Shown: piece after piece, positions 31,280-43,000 of the stretch
Numbering within the stretch: the stretch's first letter is position 1
Layout: every line of letters starts with the position of its first letter
Source: Halocafeteria seosinensis
Lineage: Eukaryota > Sar > Bigyra > Bicosoecida
Direction of reading: 5' to 3'
DNA: 64,000 nt
NCBI GenBank assembly: GCA_001687465.1
Contig: LVLI01000295.1
Location: 62,001-126,000, forward strand
Notes under the pieces: model-generated
What the model was told of the DNA's origin: nothing
Seen by the model: the letters and a program-made list of their open reading frames with translations, nothing else
Database searches by the model: none
Position numbers and translations under genes: made by a program

Positions 31280-34200
31280 CTATTCTCGTTCAGTGGTGGT
31301 GCCATCCTCTTCATCAATAAACTCCTCAATACTCATGCTGATGAGGCGCTGCACGACGGTAGCCAACTGGCGATATTCGCTTAGCAAAATAGGAAGGCTG
31401 TTGAATGTTAAATCATCTAACAACCGCACCGCTTTACGGCGTTCTACCAGCTTCTGTGATTGGAATTGAGGTTGCTCGTCTTCAGAAACCTCTTGGAAGA
31501 GGACGGCCATCTTATACGGGTCAAACGACAGAGCGGGTAGTATGTCATTGTGCAGATGCTGCAACGCTGTCGCAATAGAGTCCACAACTTCCATTGTTAG
31601 TGGTTGAGGCGGTGCACACTGAAAGACAGAGCCATCCAGAGTGGGATGGTCATATTCTTGAGCATCTACAACATTACAGAGAGCTTCGCAAAGATGTTTG
31701 ACCTGGAACCTGTCCATGTCGGCCATAGTGGAACTATTCATTTGCTCGACGGCGTGTTCTACAGAGCCCTCATCTTCATCGTCTCCTTCGTTTTCATCAT
31801 CTACTCTTCCGACGGCACGCATATTATAAAGAGGTTCCAGTCGCTTTTCTAGCCAATCCTCGAAGGCATCTGTTTCGCACTCGTCTTCGACGGACGAGAT
31901 TTTATCGCAGATGTTGCGGTTGGCACCACCAGAAATAAGCGGTGCCTGTTGCTCATTTTGATTGTACATTCTCTGATTCCTTTCCATAAAACTGTTCCAC
32001 AATTTTGACCATGTGGCTTCATGGTTTTTCGAGAAATGAGAAATATCCTGCAAACTATGCTGCCTACCGCCGTCCTCGTATACATCATCGTTCGTACTGT
32101 TGAGAGTCTCTATGCAGCTAAACAACGTAGAACTGTCTACAGGATTGCCGGGAACACGAGTATTTGAACGATCCAAACTTTGCTGCAGTGCGGAGTGCAA
32201 CGCACTGGAATATGCATCGGTGAAGCTAGTAATGTGTTGAGCATCTTCTGCAATATCTCTGAGAGTTGACACCAGTTCCTTATGAGTGTCATCCTGTAAT
32301 GACTTCAGATCAGCATCAAAATCAGCACTAGACAAGCTTCGACAGGCATCAAGCAACGAGGAGATATCGTCAAACTGCTGGTGTTGCCGCTGTTGCTTTG
32401 TTTGATTAGATTCCAACTCTTCATCGGGTATGCGAAGGTTTGAAGGCTCAGAAACAGACATTTGGTGCCACTGCTCTAAATTTTCCATAACTTTCTTGTG
32501 AGTTGAAGAGTGATCCTTTGTAGTAGCCTCGGTGCCGTGATTTTGAGACTCATCCTCATCTGAAAGTTTCAGTTGTTCGCGAGGGGTATCTTTTGCGAAA
32601 GATATTGCTGAAAGGAGATTCGTGTAGAAGTACCCTTCTTCTGAATGTTCTTGAGAAGGATCCTTAAACGCTCCAATATAATGAACACATGTATAAAAGC
32701 GAGACGGACATGCATGAATAACGCAGTAGATTAAGACAGGAAGCATGTCATCGGCACCGACAGAAGCCACTTTTGGCGTTTTCCGTTCCTCAACTGGCTG
32801 TCCAGGATCTTGTTGGTCAAGCTCCTCGGCTGTTCCTGACATCTTCATCTCTAGTGCGGCACTTATGGTGGCACAAGCATTCAGTAAACATTGAATCTTG
32901 TCGTTTGGAGCTTTATAAGTTTGCATTTTACCAATCCAAAGTTGTGCCGCTTTCCACGCGTTATCAAGGGAGCTAGGCGGCGGCGTCACTTCCAAGTGAG
33001 AAAATCCACAGTTATGCTTACTTGTAAAAGCATTGTATAAAACCTTATCGCGTTTACTCAATTGAGGAGTAACCTTCGAAAAGGAGGGATAGAGAAGTCC
33101 AAAAACGAAGCGCTGAAGGCCATTCAAGCTACTTTCCCACCGCTGGTGGGACCGTTTGTAATCTTGTTGGCCCAAAGATGGCTCATTTCTCCACAATGGA
33201 TTTTCCTTCATTGCCTCCTTTACTTTCCGTAAGAAAGAGTAAACGATGTCGTTCATTGGCTGCGAAGCAAACTCACTTGCTCTTCGAGAGGCTTGTTTCG
33301 GAGATGTAGCCATTTCGGTCGATAGTGCATACTCTCCGGCGCTAGTTACGCTACAAGCGGAGCCGGCACCACTAGGCGGATTGTGTTTGTCTTCGGCGGT
33401 ATCATGATCACTCTCAGAGCCGTTTTCCCCGTCATAATTTTCATTCCCACCCTCATGGTTGTTGGACGCAGAAGCGGTCCCTTCGTCGGCACTAGCATTG
33501 TCAGAGAACTGTGCCTCCGTCTGACCATCATCTTCTTCGTCTTCTTCGTCCCCCCATAAAAACTCTGCGTCACTTGAAATGGCTCCAAGGTCAAACAAAG
33601 GAGCCCGGTTTGCTACACGCTTAACAAACCCTTGAATCATTTCAATTATATCAGAAGCTTCCGGCCTCAGCAGCTTCAAGACGAAATTATCGTATTGCTC
33701 CAGTTCTTCCCGACTCATGCCTATTTCAGTTACAAGATCCATAGTCTGTCTGTCCAGTAATTCATCCAGTCGACTAACGTTTACATTTTCGGTTGATTCG
33801 CCTTCATTTGAGTCCTTGTTGGATCTGTTTCCAGCTTCACCAGTGGTGTGTAGCACCTCCTCACAAGATTGCAGCAGTCGCTTAATTTTATCGTCACCAA
33901 GTGGCAGTCTACTATCGTTATTGCGCCGCCAGGGCGGCAGCGTAGGAGCCGTCAGAGAGTTCATTTCTTCGTTTGTGCCGTACGCTTCTTGCTGAGCACT
34001 CATATAACTTGAGGAAGCCCGACTGTCGGACATTGCGTCTTGGTCATCTTGCGCTAATGCTCGGAGGGTATCCGCTAACTCGGACGTGTCCTTTAGAGCT
34101 TGCAATATTTCTGTGCCTCTGGAACGCAGGTCATCTGAAGTTTCAGCAATCGCTCGAAGAGCTCTTAGTTTACTCGTCGATTTCTTCGCGATGGCCGTGT

Positions 34201-34633
34201 AAGTTTTCACAATGGACGTCTCCATCTCCCCGTCCCCTATGGTTTCCGCAATAGATTGGGGTTCCCCTGTGGAATTTGGGGTGGCGGCGGAGGAACTCGA
34301 GGCTAGTTGCGCCTGCTCCTGCTTCTTCTCCTTCTTGGTGTACGACTTCAGTATGTCCGGATGAAAGCCTGATTCCTGCACAATTCTATCTTCCGGTAAG
34401 CGCTCATATACAGCATGTTGGACGCTTTTCTCGGAGACAATGGGAGCCGGGAAGCACGCATTACTCAGCACCCAGGAGACATTTCGCTGCCGCGCCTCCT
34501 TCAATAAGGTGTCTCTCTGCATATTCATGGGGGAAGCATCTTCCTCATCGTTAGAATACGCCTCATTATCTACTGTAGACCTCTCCGACGCCGACGCCGC
34601 ATTTCTGTTGGGGGGCGTTCTTGTCTCCTCCAT
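31280..34633 (-). CDS. VPS9-domain protein, putative Rab5-family GEF
   Basis: Single exon, 1117 residues from ATG at 34633 (MEETRTPPN); the frame runs 10 codons further up without ATG. The VPS9 domain lies at about residues 480-680: helical start, KIQCLLNACATISAAL, the core GADDMLPVLIYCVIHACPSR, and GYFYTNLLSAISF, matching the D-P-Y/T-E type catalytic core that opens Rab5-type GTPases on early endosomes. The position of the invariant Asp (ADDMLP) is kept. The region before it (disordered, Ser/Glu/Asp-rich, with a stretch of clustered acids near residue 370) and the long C-terminal part (helical, e.g. DISSLLDACRSLSSAD, and YRQLATVVQRLISMSIEEF) match nothing I know. No SH2, Ras-association or zinc domain is visible. 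Confidence 0.75.
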   Translation of the reverse strand: MEETRTPPNRNAASASERSTVDNEAYSNDEEDASPMNMQRDTLLKEARQRNVSWVLSNACFPAPIVSEKSVQHAVYERLPEDRIVQESGFHPDILKSYTKKEKKQEQAQLASSSSAATPNSTGEPQSIAETIGDGEMETSIVKTYTAIAKKSTSKLRALRAIAETSDDLRSRGTEILQALKDTSELADTLRALAQDDQDAMSDSRASSSYMSAQQEAYGTNEEMNSLTAPTLPPWRRNNDSRLPLGDDKIKRLLQSCEEVLHTTGEAGNRSNKDSNEGESTENVNVSRLDELLDRQTMDLVTEIGMSREELEQYDNFVLKLLRPEASDIIEMIQGFVKRVANRAPLFDLGAISSDAEFLWGDEEDEEDDGQTEAQFSDNASADEGTASASNNHEGGNENYDGENGSESDHDTAEDKHNPPSGAGSACSVTSAGEYALSTEMATSPKQASRRASEFASQPMNDIVYSFLRKVKEAMKENPLWRNEPSLGQQDYKRSHQRWESSLNGLQRFVFGLLYPSFSKVTPQLSKRDKVLYNAFTSKHNCGFSHLEVTPPPSSLDNAWKAAQLWIGKMQTYKAPNDKIQCLLNACATISAALEMKMSGTAEELDQQDPGQPVEERKTPKVASVGADDMLPVLIYCVIHACPSRFYTCVHYIGAFKDPSQEHSEEGYFYTNLLSAISFAKDTPREQLKLSDEDESQNHGTEATTKDHSSTHKKVMENLEQWHQMSVSEPSNLRIPDEELESNQTKQQRQHQQFDDISSLLDACRSLSSADFDADLKSLQDDTHKELVSTLRDIAEDAQHITSFTDAYSSALHSALQQSLDRSNTRVPGNPVDSSTLFSCIETLNSTNDDVYEDGGRQHSLQDISHFSKNHEATWSKLWNSFMERNQRMYNQNEQQAPLISGGANRNICDKISSVEDECETDAFEDWLEKRLEPLYNMRAVGRVDDENEGDDEDEGSVEHAVEQMNSSTMADMDRFQVKHLCEALCNVVDAQEYDHPTLDGSVFQCAPPQPLTMEVVDSIATALQHLHNDILPALSFDPYKMAVLFQEVSEDEQPQFQSQKLVERRKAVRLLDDLTFNSLPILLSEYRQLATVVQRLISMSIEEFIDEEDGTTTERE

Positions 34634-35210
34634 GATGGCTACGTTCGCGGTATCATGTTGCACATAAGAAGAAAAAAATATAGTTGTACTCTACGAAAAG
34701 AATCAATTAGAAAGTTGTGTCAATACAACCCTCTTTATGCAAGTACCCCCGGCCCCGGGTGGTCGGTGAGTCAAAAAGATGGAAAACTTCAAGTTCAGAC
34801 CATGTTATACAGAGTGACACGTTGTATATAAAATCGCTAACTCTGACAACAAATCGAATTATCGATTCGCCATGTACTGGATGTGATATTGGCACGAAGT
34901 TAGTCTGACCCTCGCTTATAAAATAGCGAGTACCGGTATCCACCCGTGTTCGCCTCGCTGACGTGGCCTGTGTGTGTACGTGGTCCTGTCACCACCGACT
35001 GCAGATGTGGCACTCCTACCACGAGTAGCATAAGGCCGGGATTCCACGGCTTCCCTTCTGTGTGCAAAAGTACCTTTCTGTTTCCGAGAAGCTATTTGCG
35101 CGGGATGAGTTTACATTTTCGTGAATTTTTGGATAAGTTCTCCTCCACGAACTTGTGACACCGAGTGCGCGTGGCCCTCACAGCGTCTATACGTTTGGTG
35201 TAACGTTGCC
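34634..35210. other. Intergenic region, nothing recognised
   Basis: Upstream of the VPS9 gene and downstream of the histidine-kinase gene, both on the minus strand. Small frames here lack ATG or look random. Confidence 0.5.
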
Positions 35211-38200
35211 TCAAAGATTAACAAGTATATCCACACCCTTAAGGGCTTCTCCTAAGTCTCGCCCAGTAAACGGTTTATGCACAATGGCATTAAACCCAAC
35301 AGCATGATATTTGTCTGTATCTTTCTTTGAGACATTGCCAGTGGTGGCAATGATTGGAATAGTACAACCATGTTCTCGCAGTTGTCGGCAAGCAACGTCA
35401 CCGTTCATATCGTGCATAATGATATCAAGTAAAATAGCATCGAACGCCTCAGGTTTTAGACCGGGGGAATTCGGGCGTCCTTCAGGCACAACAGCCATTT
35501 TCCGGGTGCTATGGGTGGGTACGTCAGACAACGCTCCACTGGAGACCTGTTCAGTCTGTTTGAGAAGGGGCAAAACTTCAGTTCCATCACGAGCCACAGT
35601 CACTTTATGGGGTCCACTTCGTTTTAGCATTTTCTTCAGTATCATTCTGTTGGTGTTTTCATCGTCCACGACAAGAAAGTTGTAAGCCTTCTCTGCTTCC
35701 TTCTTTTCCTCCAGTGCTTGCGAAGGTGCAGCTTGTTGGACTGTTGTGGTAGTCGGGGTTTCATTGCATACCGAAGTAGGAGAGACGTGCATTGTTCCAC
35801 TGGTTCCCGATATAGTAATTGATTCGTGGTCTTGGGTGGTTGGAGCTGGTGTATGTCCGTTGTTTGAGTGTCCCGACGCCCTTCCCCGCACGTGCGCAGA
35901 TGAATCGGTTGTAAACGACAACTGTAGCGTCGGAATCACAGCCCTTGATGCACAGTTATCAAGACTGTCATAAGATCTTGATCGACTAAAATACAGGGAT
36001 GTATGTGTTGTTGAGGTTGATCCAGTGACGCCACTGGATAGCGATCGTCGCAAGTGACCTGAGCGTCGACCAAAATTGCCGACCTGCACAGGACGTGAAT
36101 ACCCGGACGCAGTTAATGAGTTAGTGCCGCGGGAAAAGCGCTTGTCTGCATTGTTTGCAAGAGGTTGTATGGCCGCAGACTGATCTTCTTGAAACTCATT
36201 ATTATCATCATCATCAAGAGAGAAAAGGGCCCTTTGTGGAGCAAGGCGCACGGGCAGGCATATTCTGAGACCTCCAATAGGTGAAACAGGGGAAAGATCA
36301 CTAGAAATTATTTTCTCGACCATTGCTCTTATGGGTTCCGAAGGAACGCCTTTCAACGGAAAATCTTCAGAGAGGGCAGGGTCATGCGTGTTCTGCTTGA
36401 GTGCCAACAAGTGGTCCTGTATTACCATCGCATACGCGAGTACGTTGGGTTCAGGTAGGTACATTTCATACTCTCCACCCATCTCCTGCACTTGTTTATC
36501 CAATGAGTCAGTGGACCAAACCAACGGCATTGTTGACGCTAAACCCTCACTCGCGAGTTGCTGCAGTGACGTTTCTTGATTCTGTAGACGTTGCTCCCTC
36601 TTTCTTTCCTTCCTGGTTAACTTTTTGTTTAGCTGTGGACCCTTCTCAGCATCGGAATCACCACCGCTTCTGACAGAATGCACATCTTCTTCCGAGACAA
36701 TGCGCTCAATGCGAATCTTTGCCTCCCACACGAGCCAATATCCTTCCTGCGCACCCTCTCCGCCTGGTGCAGACGAAGACTCAGTTCTATGGCTGTTTTT
36801 CCTTTTCCTCGGGTCGTTCGCGATCAATTTACTGTGCCAGCTGGAATCACTGGTAATGTCGCACCTGATTTCCACAGCCAGCTGGCGAGTGAATGGTGAC
36901 CGGGGAAAGTGCTTTATACAGACACTGTCCGACTCACCACTATCACTTGCTGCTGTTGCCGCTGAGGCGCAAGACAGGCAGTTGGGGCGCTGCCTTATAC
37001 GCCTATTGATTTTGCTATAGTTTCGCGCAAGATGAGCATAGCGCTTGGCGAGGTGAGCCTCGGCACGCCAAAAGGACCGATGAACATTATGTATTGCGTA
37101 CATGTTGATGCCTGACAACATCTGCATTAGTGAGGACTTGAGTCCGACGATTGTAGCTGCGTTACTGGCATCTATTCGCGAGCAATGAGCTAAGTCAACT
37201 TTTTCATTCATGTCCACAGCGCCTAGAGTATCTGTCGTGGGGATATGCAGCTTGAGTGCTTTGCAATGGATATTTGAGGAAACATCGATATTGTAGCGGA
37301 CATCCCGGACGAGCTCAGATAACATGAAGGTTTCCGGTTTACTCGTTGACCCAGCCGGGGCACTCGAGGATGTGTGGTTTCCTTCGTCAGAATGGCGTTG
37401 GCGATCAGTATCTTTACTCTCGCTGTCCGTATCAACGTCTTTTAGAGAGCTTTGATCATCCTCGGCAGACGGCATACTGCCGAGAATTCCGTAGCCTGCA
37501 TCCAACGCACTCGAGATTTCATTTAGAGTTCCTCCAATTTGCTGGATGCATCGCTCTAACAATTCAATCTTGCCTCTGTACGACGGCGAAAGGGATTCGT
37601 AATCATCACTGTCCCGCAACATATAGATTGTGCCCGCAATGCTATGGGTAGGATTTCTTAGACGATGGTTGATGAACGATAAAGCACGCAAGTGAGACTG
37701 TTGGGCCACGGTCGCCATTGCTTGGCCGTTTTTCAGTCGTTTTTCCTGTTCTTCGTTTTCTTTTTCCCTTCGATAGCTTCTGTACGCTAGGAATGCCGTT
37801 ACAGAAAATATTGCAAAACCAAAAACAGAGCCGATGCTAGCTAATATTGCGGTTAAGTTGATATCGCATCCAGATCCTACGAAGCCAGTGTCGCAGTCGC
37901 ACGTTCCTTCGGCCGTACATGTCCCATGACTACCGCATTTATTGGAAACTTGACAAACCATCAATTCCCATTCAGGTTTAGGAAAAACCAAATCATCGCT
38001 CGCAGAAAAGTCTGGAGAAACAACCTGAAGGGACCTATCATTGACATGTTGAAGGGTTACTACCGCTTCAGACCTTATATTTTGGCCGTCCTCATATCTA
38101 ACAGTTCCGAACGCACTCCTGGATTCAATGCCTTCGAAAAACTTCATGATCTCAGTTCCAGTTGTAGCGTTGCTCCTGTCGATCCCTATCATAACTAAGC

Positions 38201-39487
38201 TGAGCAGCGAAAAGCTCGCTGTGGTATGATATGTTGGATCTTTCCCAAATTGTGCTGTATGCTCTTCGCGTAATTCTTCCGGGCTTGTTTCTGTACGAGT
38301 GATTCCATTGGACGAGGAGCCAATAGGATCAAGCGCTGAGAGTGCTGCTTTCGAGTCACCAGTAGAGGTTCCCATAATAAAACGACCGGGGAATCCCAGC
38401 TCCTCAGCCTTTGTTGAGAGTAGTTCTTCCCGGAAAGAGGTTTCATGTACGCATGTAGTGAACGCCAGAGAACTGAAATCGAGCTTGTTTTCCCTTAAGA
38501 AATGAATTAACTCAACGCATATATCTTCATAGAGGCAGCCAAATAGGGCTTCATCTCCATCTGCATTGCCTTCTACTCGCGGTGACAAATATTTTCGATA
38601 TTGTTCCACCCTAGACGCTTTGCTACTACGGTTCGTATCCACTCTGATATGAACAGGTACTTCCATCCCATACCACAAAGTTCCAGACTTGTGTCTTTCC
38701 ACCATAGGTTTACATGCTTCACGAGTAAATTCCTCGTCTTCCTCCACAATGAACGCTCGTTTCACTGACAAGGAACGCATCACTCGTCCTAAGCGATCGA
38801 AATACAGCCGAGCATCGGGTAGAATACCGAACGCCGTTCTGCTCGAATGGAAGACATCTCTGGCGGCAGCTCCGGGAGCTAGCAATATTTGATCAACCTC
38901 TGTACAAATCAGGAACTCAACACTGGTAGTGAACAGAGGGGCGAGGAATCGAAAGCTGATCAACTGCAAGCACACGTACCATCAGCAATCGGCGTGACCG
39001 CTTTTGTGAGTGTCGACGAATACGGAGCGAGCAATCGCGTGGCATTCTCAGCGATGCACATGCGAATGGCCTCTTGGGCGCCTAGTATGGAGCTCTCGTC
39101 GTCGAAGAGAGTAATCGTCACAGCTCTTTGAAGTTGAGCCCCCGCAGAGGTTGTCCAGCGCCCACAGGACCATTGTCCAAAGAGTGCATAGCCTTTTCGA
39201 AGAGAGTCCGAGGGGTTTACAAAGCGTCCCGAGAAAGATGAGGCTCCACAGAACTGGAGAGACTCTGAGCTGGCTTTGGAACTGTCAGCGGGAGTGCATG
39301 AAAATTGGTATTTCTTGGTGGCATTATCCAGCGGCTTCCACGTCGTCGGCGAAGATAAGAACCGCGATATTTTGTCTTTGTCCTCGCCCACAGGGGGAAT
39401 TCGTCCCACCACACGGATGCAGCAGAGGCTGCTGTACCCTATCACCAGCAAGAGAATCCACGGGAAGGAAAAGGAACCATGCATCAT
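35211..39487 (-). CDS. Hybrid receptor histidine kinase: ligand-binding domain, EGF, TM, H-box, receiver
   Basis: Exons 38980-39487 and 35211-38899 (80-nt intron) encode 1398 residues. A signal peptide (SFPWILLLVIGYSSLCCI) leads into a type I periplasmic-binding/ANF-receptor-like ectodomain (residues about 60-470: LFDDESSILGAQEAIRMCIA, FGILPDARLYFD, AFIVEEDEE, LSLVMIGIDRSN). Near 490-515 is one EGF-like module (CGSHGTCTAEGTCDCDTGF), then a TM helix (SIGSVFGFAIFSVTAFLAY). The H-box FINHRLRNPTHSIAG carries the phospho-acceptor His near residue 582. The ATPase part is degenerate: no DxGxG and only a weak GLRICLPV remnant. From about 1235 a complete receiver follows (NFLVVDDENTNRMIL, phospho-Asp in AILLDIIMHDMNG, Lys in VHKPF). 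Likely a two-component receptor for a small extracellular ligand; it may not autophosphorylate. Confidence 0.8.
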
Positions 39488-40016
39488 CGATTGCTTCGCG
39501 ATGCGGTATCTTTGTTAACGATTGTATTGTACAGTTCAAACCATGAACGAACCTCCGCCTCCGCCTCTCTAAGAATACAAGAACAACGTGATTCTATCTT
39601 CTTCGGTTTTCTTTTTTCTTCTCTTCTGAATAAAAGGAATCGAATGGTCAAACCGATTCGGAACATTCGTATTAATTGTTACCGTGCCGCAGCAGCGTAG
39701 AAGAGGCCAGGAAGTGGTGGTCATGTGAGCTACAACTCACTGGTACTGCGAAATACCGGTACCCCCTCGTAAAACTTTTGGCTGAAACAAAACACGCAGT
39801 TGTGTTTTAGTGGGTGCTATCGTGCATCGCATGGAATTCTCTTCAAACAGTAAGACGGCAAATCCGTTGGGCACGAACTGGGATCCGAGTTCGGACAGGG
39901 TACCAAAGCTACCTGCAGCAAGTCGCTCAGAGCTTGATAAACAAAAAAGGGGACGAAAAACGTGAAGCTCTAGTGGTATGTGCATTTGGTTAGGTTAGCA
40001 TGTGAGCAATTACAAA
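39488..40016. other. Intergenic region with a possible 44-residue ORF
   Basis: Between the histidine-kinase start and the stop of the 1969-residue gene, both minus strand. On the plus strand ATG 39831 to TGA 39965 encodes a short polar peptide (begins MEFSSNSKTANPLGTNWDPS, ends RGRKT). It reads like disordered protein but has no family match and may be chance. Nothing else seen. Confidence 0.3.
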
Positions 40017-43000
40017 CTACGTTGTTCCATCACCTGACGCAGAGCGCTCCTCACCACGCCTGAGGGAAGCTTGATCTTGCCTATACCCAAGTTCTCGCAT
40101 GAATTGCGTATCCGACTTCTCCATTTCATGTTGCAACGCTTCTTCGTTCAAGTGTTCTTGATCTCCTTCAACCAGTTTACGCAGGTGCTGACGAAGCTGC
40201 TGACTAATATCCTTTTCGGTTTCAATACTCTGCGCATGTTCGAGGAGAGGATTGACTTCAGTATTTCGCGCTTCCAGGAAACTGAAGACTTTTTCGCGCA
40301 CGTTCAACAACTCCTCGTTGCCAGCATCTCCACCGTCAGCATCACCTGGGTAAGGGTTATAGCCATACCGCTCCCATGCACCGTAAGTATCCAGGCAAAC
40401 GACTACTAATCGATACCTCGGAAGAGACTTCATGTATTCTCCCGTTTCTGCGCTCTCGCTCTGGCTCCGAGGGTCAGCAGATCGCGAACGATCTCGCTTT
40501 ACCTCCTCAGGATGAGGATCCTCGAGAGCCTCTTTATCTGATTGAAAGCCACTGGCCTTAACATTGGCTGGAGGAATCATGCTTAAAGCAAGTAGATACC
40601 AATTATCCTCCAGTAGGTGGATTTTGCAGGCAAGCAAGATTTCGGGCACTTCTTTACTACGAAAAGACAGTTCCAGTGTCTTTGCACTTTGCCAGATGAA
40701 CGGATTACTAGAGGGGCTCTCGATTTCATCCCTCCTTAACGCATATTTGTCTACCGAAGAAACACCGACATCGTGTCTCCGTATAGATATGACTGGTCTT
40801 CGAGCGTCCGTTGCCTCCAGACAGTAGTAGCGGATGTCCCCAGTGCCGTCATTTTCTACCGAAAGCATGTTGGCTAACAAGCCTTTGCGGAACTGATACT
40901 TCGGGTGCTTTGTCGGTGGTGTGTCGGGCGAAAACATTTCGGTGATGGCGGCGGTAAAGGGCTGAGAAATATTATGACGCTGCGGTTGGTGCTCCTCAAC
41001 CGGGAGATTGAGCACTATCTTTGAGCAAAAATTTCGCACCACCACTCTTAACCGAGACGATGATCTGACGGCAGGGTGGCTTAATATTTCCGCGTATTTA
41101 TAACGCTGTATTGTCGACGTTCCTTCCATGAAAGAGTAGGTAAATACAGTGAATGGTTTTCCTTTATATGGGTGGCAGTGTGGATGTCCTCGAATCCATA
41201 CCATATATATGTGCGGGGGAGGGATTCCTCGGTATAGTCCCCAAGCGATAACCCCTTGCATCGTGTTAGGGATTGCAGGCTTATACCCTAAAGCGCTACT
41301 AACATCAGTAAACCATGTTCCCGAAAAGTGAGTATCTGTAGAAACCTCCTTCAACGGAGGAGGAGGGTGCCCATCTTCTATTGCTCTTGGAGGCGGCCTT
41401 GTACCTAGGATACTGTTACTTTCATCAAGATGCAGCAACTTCTTGGAGAAATCTACGTCCTCGATGCAAACTTCGTTGCGATCGGCTGAATCCTTCTTCG
41501 ACGACAGTGCCTTACCGCTGTCTATTGAGGCTTTGTATGACTGGAGTATCGATATGGAACGGTTTACTTTCTCCACCTTGATTCTATAAACTTCGTCATC
41601 GTTCCACATACAACGCGAATTACGCAATAGCTTTTTCCATTCCTCTGCCTCTAGACGATGGTGGTAACTTCCCCAACCCTTAGAAGGATTCGCAGGCGGA
41701 AGCAGTACGCGCTCTTGCTTTCTACCCGGTGCGGGGGGTAGTCGCCGAATTAACGAATCTACGGCTTCCGGATCTATCCCGTATGATTTCAGAAGGTCAC
41801 GCCACCGTTGCATGCATTGGTTTCCATTGCTTACGAGATCATCTTCTACCGCTGCATCTTCGAAATCCCATCTGGAAAGGTATCGTCGCGTGACTTCACC
41901 AGTCCGTAGATTTAATGATTCCATGCTATACATTCCCCGTCCCCAGCCAACTTCTACATCTCGAATATTCCGAATGTCGGCTAGTAAGGGTCCATCAGAT
42001 TTTGATTCGCTTTCAGCAAAGCCAGCTCGGGAATTAGGGTCATCTCCATTGCTTCCTCCGGAACCGGCGCCAAACTGCTGTAACCACACTAGGGAACGTT
42101 CGCATGCGTTCTGTTCGTCAATGTTTGGTTGGTATTCTCCTAGAGGGCACTTCCGCAGGACAACAAACTCAGCACGGTGCTGCGTCCCGCCAGGCTCGAG
42201 CAACTCAGAAACGGTGTCTTCATCCATTCGCTCCACAGGGTACGTCTTACCGTCTACCTTAAAGCCGCAGGTGAGGATACCGCTGCCCATAGGAGGCACA
42301 GGTACATTGGCAGGGTGAGCGGCTGAACTGTCTCGGTTTCTTAAAGAGCTTCCTTGCCTTGATCGCTGGATGCGTTCCTTCCGTTTCCTCTCAGCGAGTT
42401 TGACTGAGCTACCAACGCCCACAGCCCGCGTATAGCCGGGACCAACATGGATGTCAGCGCGGTATTTTGCATTTTGTAGGGCTTCGTCCGCTTCTTCCAG
42501 AGCTTCGTTGACCTCCTGAGCTTTACCTTTTCTGTCGTGCTCCACTCTAACAGAGCCGGTCACTTCTTGCTTCAGCTTCTCCTCTCGAGCATCCCTCCTA
42601 GCCTGCCGCGCCGCCTCTCGTGCAGCTTCCTCAGCCTCAATATTCTCATGCTCTTTCAGTCTATCCTGGCGAACTTCTTCCAGGGCTTGCTTTCGCAAAG
42701 CTTCGGCTTCGATGTACGCATCGACGCTAGCTTTATTTTGAAACCGGAACTGTTTTCTTTCGTCCCTATGACGCCTACGCCTCCTTCCACTAACACTTGG
42801 AGAGACCGCACGCGAATCATCCCCGCTTCCTTGTTCCTCACCCGCTTCTACACCCGATAAGCTGGTGTTCTCAAGCATAGATTGCCACTGGTCGGCCACC
42901 ACGTTCCAAGCATCCCTTGTTCTTGTTTCGGTATCCTGATAGTCACTTGGAACTTGAGAGTTGGTGAAAGCGAATAAAGACGAAAAGCGCTTAGCACCCT

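Noticed and set aside
37346-37651. 101-codon plus-strand frame within the histidine-kinase gene
   Set aside because: Opposite-strand shadow of a well-supported coding region.
38960-38995. A 16-nt intron (GTACGT...TTGCAG) in the histidine-kinase gene
   Set aside because: An acceptor further on gives a normal 80-nt intron and a better junction (TPIADEVDQILLAPG).
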